From Candidatus Eiseniibacteriota bacterium (GTDB lineage Bacteria; Arandabacterota; Arandabacteria; Arandabacterales; Arandabacteraceae), in NCBI GenBank assembly GCA_030622265.1, contig JAUXGG010000067.1, positions 1 through 7,519 of the forward strand: DNA of 7,519 bases. The letters run 5' to 3'. The position numbers and the translations under genes were made by a program. The notes under the pieces are model-generated. The model worked only from the letters and a program-made list of their open reading frames with translations. It was not told the DNA's origin and ran no database searches. How positions within the stretch are numbered: position 1 is the stretch's first letter; every line of letters begins with the position of its first letter. Below are positions 5,616 through 7,519 of the stretch, piece after piece.

Positions 5616-6488
5616 TTACCTCCCCTTCTCTTTGCCGGTGGCAAAGTACATGATGTTCCCAAAGATGATAAAGACGATTATGATGACGTGAACGATGGCC
5701 TGAACGTCCATGCCGGTTGTCGCCGCTAACTTCATCTCGGCAGGATCTGAATAGACCTCCCGGGCCCAGTCGAAATTGCGCTTCAAGAGCTCCTCATACT
5801 CCGAGGCCCCCTTGAGCCCGCCCAGGACGGCTATCATCTGGCCCGAGCGGAGGAAAGCGTAATACTTGGGAGCGGAGACCGCCGTGCAGCCCACGGCCAC
5901 CGGCACACCGAACTGGGCATTCACAAGGTCCGCCCACCACTCGCCGATGATCCCCGTGGCAAGGCTGATCACGACCTCCACATCATCATAGTTCCTGACC
6001 TCCATGAGGATGGGCATCGTGCTGGTGTCATTGCCGTCGACATCCGCCGGGAAGACATCCCGGATGCTGACCGCCAGAGCTTTCATGGCAGCCTGGCCAC
6101 CGTCCTTGTATCCGAGGTTGACATAGTCCACACCGTATTCCAGGTCTTCGAACTCACTCGCGATCCTCTCCACCTCGCGGATGGCCATATTGACCCCACC
6201 CAGCGGGAAAACAGCCATGATAAGTACCTTGATCTCCCTCTGGAAGCAGTGCCTCAGGATGGCGCTGGACATCGGGTTGAGCTCAGGTTCCGATGACGGT
6301 CCGTAATCGTAGGATATGATGACCGCATCTCCCGGGGACAGGCTCTCCAGCTTATCGAACAGGCCTATCACAGGATCGGTAGGCTCGACCGGAAGCCCGA
6401 TCGGTCTGATTATCGGAATCAGGGCGCCGATGGCCACAACGAGGTAGATGATTCTTCGATCAATGTAGAGCAGCTTCTTTAAGTTCAT
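5616..6488 (-). CDS. Uncharacterised protein with two membrane anchors around a large alpha/beta domain
   Basis: A 290-aa protein with hydrophobic segments at about 13-30 and 262-282. Positive charges at both ends (KK and RR near the start, GKEKGR at the end) place both termini in the cytoplasm, so the roughly 230-residue middle would be outside. The middle has alternating strands and helices (AVIISYDY 55-62; EIKVLIMAVF 85-94; EVVISLATG 171-179; VPVAVGC 195-201) like a Rossmann-type or periplasmic-binding fold. Distinctive motifs are DYGPSSEPELNP (61-72), NLGYKDGGQAAM (124-135), GEWWADLVN (182-190) and GGLKGASEYE (223-232). I know no characterised relative. The ATG at 6488-6486 follows a G-rich ribosome binding site overlapping the previous stop; the gap is 9 bp. 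It may be the ligand-sensing or assembly part of the membrane complex. That function is inference. Confidence 0.8.
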   Translation of the reverse strand: MNLKKLLYIDRRIIYLVVAIGALIPIIRPIGLPVEPTDPVIGLFDKLESLSPGDAVIISYDYGPSSEPELNPMSSAILRHCFQREIKVLIMAVFPLGGVNMAIREVERIASEFEDLEYGVDYVNLGYKDGGQAAMKALAVSIRDVFPADVDGNDTSTMPILMEVRNYDDVEVVISLATGIIGEWWADLVNAQFGVPVAVGCTAVSAPKYYAFLRSGQMIAVLGGLKGASEYEELLKRNFDWAREVYSDPAEMKLAATTGMDVQAIVHVIIIVFIIFGNIMYFATGKEKGR

Positions 6489-6497
6489 GGCGCCCCC

Positions 6498-7142
6498 CTA
6501 ATCCCGGCTCTTTCCCAGGTATGTTCTTTCAATACCCAGGATAACCCTGATGGACATGGATGCCGCGCCAAGCGCCGCTCCAATGATGATGCCCCTCTGA
6601 GCGGCGGCATTTGGCCTGTTCATGATCCACTCACTCAAGGGGGTCATCCTGCCGCCGGTCAGCATGTCTCCAAACGGGATCCTGCCGAGCATCACGATGA
6701 TCGCGGCAACCAGCAGGATGGTAGCCTCCACGTTCCTGGCCCTGAAGGCCCGGTATGCCGCCGATGCCACGTAGAAGGCCAGCAGGGAGAACATCGTGGC
6801 CTGAAGAGGCGAGACCATGTTATCGAAGAGCATCTGGAAGGTGGGGTGGAAACCGGCGTGCTGCCTGGTTATCACCCCGATCACACCGAAATAGGTCATT
6901 ACCACAAGGCCGGCCAGAAGCACTATCGCGTATGGCCAGCCCGCCCTCTTCTGCTTGATCTTCGACAGATTCATGCCCACGAGATTGACCACTCCCAGAG
7001 GAAGCGCAAAGGCCGCCACAATCATCAGGGCCCTGTCCAGCCACTGGTTGACGCCTGAGATGGAGGCATGCGGCACGAAGAAGGCGAAGATAGGATACAT
7101 GCCCACCATGAAGGTAAGCACAAGCGGAATCGTTCTTCTCAT
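6498..7142 (-). CDS. Uncharacterised six-helix membrane protein
   Basis: A 214-aa membrane protein with hydrophobic segments at about 5-23, 37-57, 70-92, 112-132, 137-154 and 183-203. The first has a signal-anchor look (MRRTIPLVLTFMVGM). The most characteristic stretch runs from helix 4 to helix 5: SPLQATMFSLLAFYVASAAY (111-130), then RAFRARNVEA (131-140), giving a basic cytoplasmic-type turn before Glu139, and then MLGRIP (151-156). It ends GIERTYLGKSRD. No characterised family is recognised. Two ATGs are adjacent (7145 and 7142). The second is preferred because GGAGG at 7152-7148 stands five bases before it and only two before the first. A longer start at 7196 would overlap the upstream gene and add a non-hydrophobic lead, so it is unlikely. 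The gene lies 13 bp after the previous stop and 9 bp before the next start. Confidence 0.8.
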   Translation of the reverse strand: MRRTIPLVLTFMVGMYPIFAFFVPHASISGVNQWLDRALMIVAAFALPLGVVNLVGMNLSKIKQKRAGWPYAIVLLAGLVVMTYFGVIGVITRQHAGFHPTFQMLFDNMVSPLQATMFSLLAFYVASAAYRAFRARNVEATILLVAAIIVMLGRIPFGDMLTGGRMTPLSEWIMNRPNAAAQRGIIIGAALGAASMSIRVILGIERTYLGKSRD

Positions 7143-7147
7143 CATTC

Positions 7148-7152
7148 CCTCC
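7148..7152 (-). promoter_or_regulatory. Ribosome binding site deciding the start of the six-helix gene at 7142
   Basis: GGAGG in the 13-bp gap after the preceding TAA. Its five-base spacing favours the second of two adjacent ATGs (7142) over the first (7145), and argues against the in-frame start at 7196 inside the upstream gene. Confidence 0.65.
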
Positions 7153-7155
7153 CTC

Positions 7156-7519
7156 TTAGTGGGTCTCGAGCAAACGCACGATAATGTCGGTGTCAAAAGC
7201 CAGCAAGACGATGCCGGCCGCCATTGTTATCATCAGTATGGCCTTGGCCACATCCTGCGCCTTGATGCTGCCCAAGAGCACGGGCTCCCTGGAAAGATAG
7301 GCACTTGCAGCATAGAGCTCCTCGCCCAGGAGCGTATAGTCACACGTGGTAACAAAGAAAGGCAGCTGGGTAACATCGGCAGTGCCCGCAATCTGAATGG
7401 CGCCGGCGGCCTGACCGGTCTCGGCAAGGATCAGCGACTCAGCGAAGAAGGAGCCGATCATGAAGTTGGTGGCCGGCTTCTCACGGACCATCTTAGCTGT
7501 CACCGAGGCCGCGTAAGCA
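7156..7519 (-). CDS. C-terminal part of a larger uncharacterised membrane-associated protein (5' end outside window)
   Basis: The frame is open to the right edge, so only the last 120 residues are seen. They contain very regular, motif-rich sequence: FFAESLILAETG (24-35), GAIQIAGTA (39-47), QLPFFVTTCDYTLLGEELYA (51-70) and ASAYLS (71-76). One clear hydrophobic helix follows at about 92-108 before the end at ETH. The small-residue motifs with acidic residues (Glu27, Glu33, Asp60, Glu66, Glu67) look like buried functional positions. A GTG at 7501-7503 could be read as a start, but it has no ribosome binding site and the frame continues upstream through AYAAS, so it is probably internal. I have a faint memory of such motifs in proteins labelled only DUF6754, which I cannot verify. 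It is the first gene seen of the four-gene membrane operon. Confidence 0.75.
   Translation of the reverse strand, partial: AYAASVTAKMVREKPATNFMIGSFFAESLILAETGQAAGAIQIAGTADVTQLPFFVTTCDYTLLGEELYAASAYLSREPVLLGSIKAQDVAKAILMITMAAGIVLLAFDTDIIVRLLETH

Noticed and set aside
7501..7503. GTG as start of a complete 115-aa protein
   Set aside because: There is no ribosome binding site upstream and the frame stays open to the window edge, so the gene is treated as truncated at its 5' end.

Overview
The window comes from a bacterium with about 55-60% GC. The genes have strong GGAGG-type ribosome binding sites, tight minus-strand operons and at least one sigma-70-like promoter. A BadF/HgdC-type acyl-CoA dehydratase activator, a radical SAM protein and a GH57 branching enzyme suggest an anaerobe. 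GH57 enzymes beside a DUF4912 protein are, as I recall, common in deltaproteobacterial, Nitrospirota-like and other deep-branching genomes. I cannot fix the phylum from the sequence. No insertion sequence, phage gene, tRNA, rRNA or CRISPR array is visible.

Left block (1-3455), minus strand: a three-gene run reads DUF4912 protein (3315-2098), then GH57 1,4-alpha-glucan branching enzyme (2072-459), then the start of an ASKHA-fold activator (434 to beyond base 1). The gaps are only 24-25 bp. A good promoter candidate lies at 3384-3412. It shares a 140-bp divergent intergenic region with the next gene, and a perfect dyad (GTCTAA-N9-TTAGAC) abuts the promoter elements. The first two genes point to storage-glucan metabolism. 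The activator points to radical enzyme or Fe-S chemistry, so its link to glucan is unclear.

Middle block (3456-4967): a 146-aa protein with the look of the nucleoside 2-deoxyribosyltransferase/TIR-like fold is on the plus strand. It overlaps tail to tail by 7 bp with a minus-strand radical SAM gene of the COG0731 type (4660-3890). A 307-bp noncoding stretch follows. It carries a 12-bp tandem repeat and a perfect 12-bp-stem hairpin that probably ends the operon to its right.

Right block (4968-7519), minus strand: four tightly packed genes (gaps of 13, 9 and 3 bp) encode only membrane proteins. They are the C-terminal 120 residues of a larger protein, a six-helix protein (214 aa), a two-helix protein with a roughly 230-residue alpha/beta domain predicted outside the membrane (290 aa), and another six-helix protein (214 aa). 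I recognise no characterised family. All have motif-rich, well-kept sequences, so this looks like a conserved but undescribed membrane complex. It is the most interesting part of the window.
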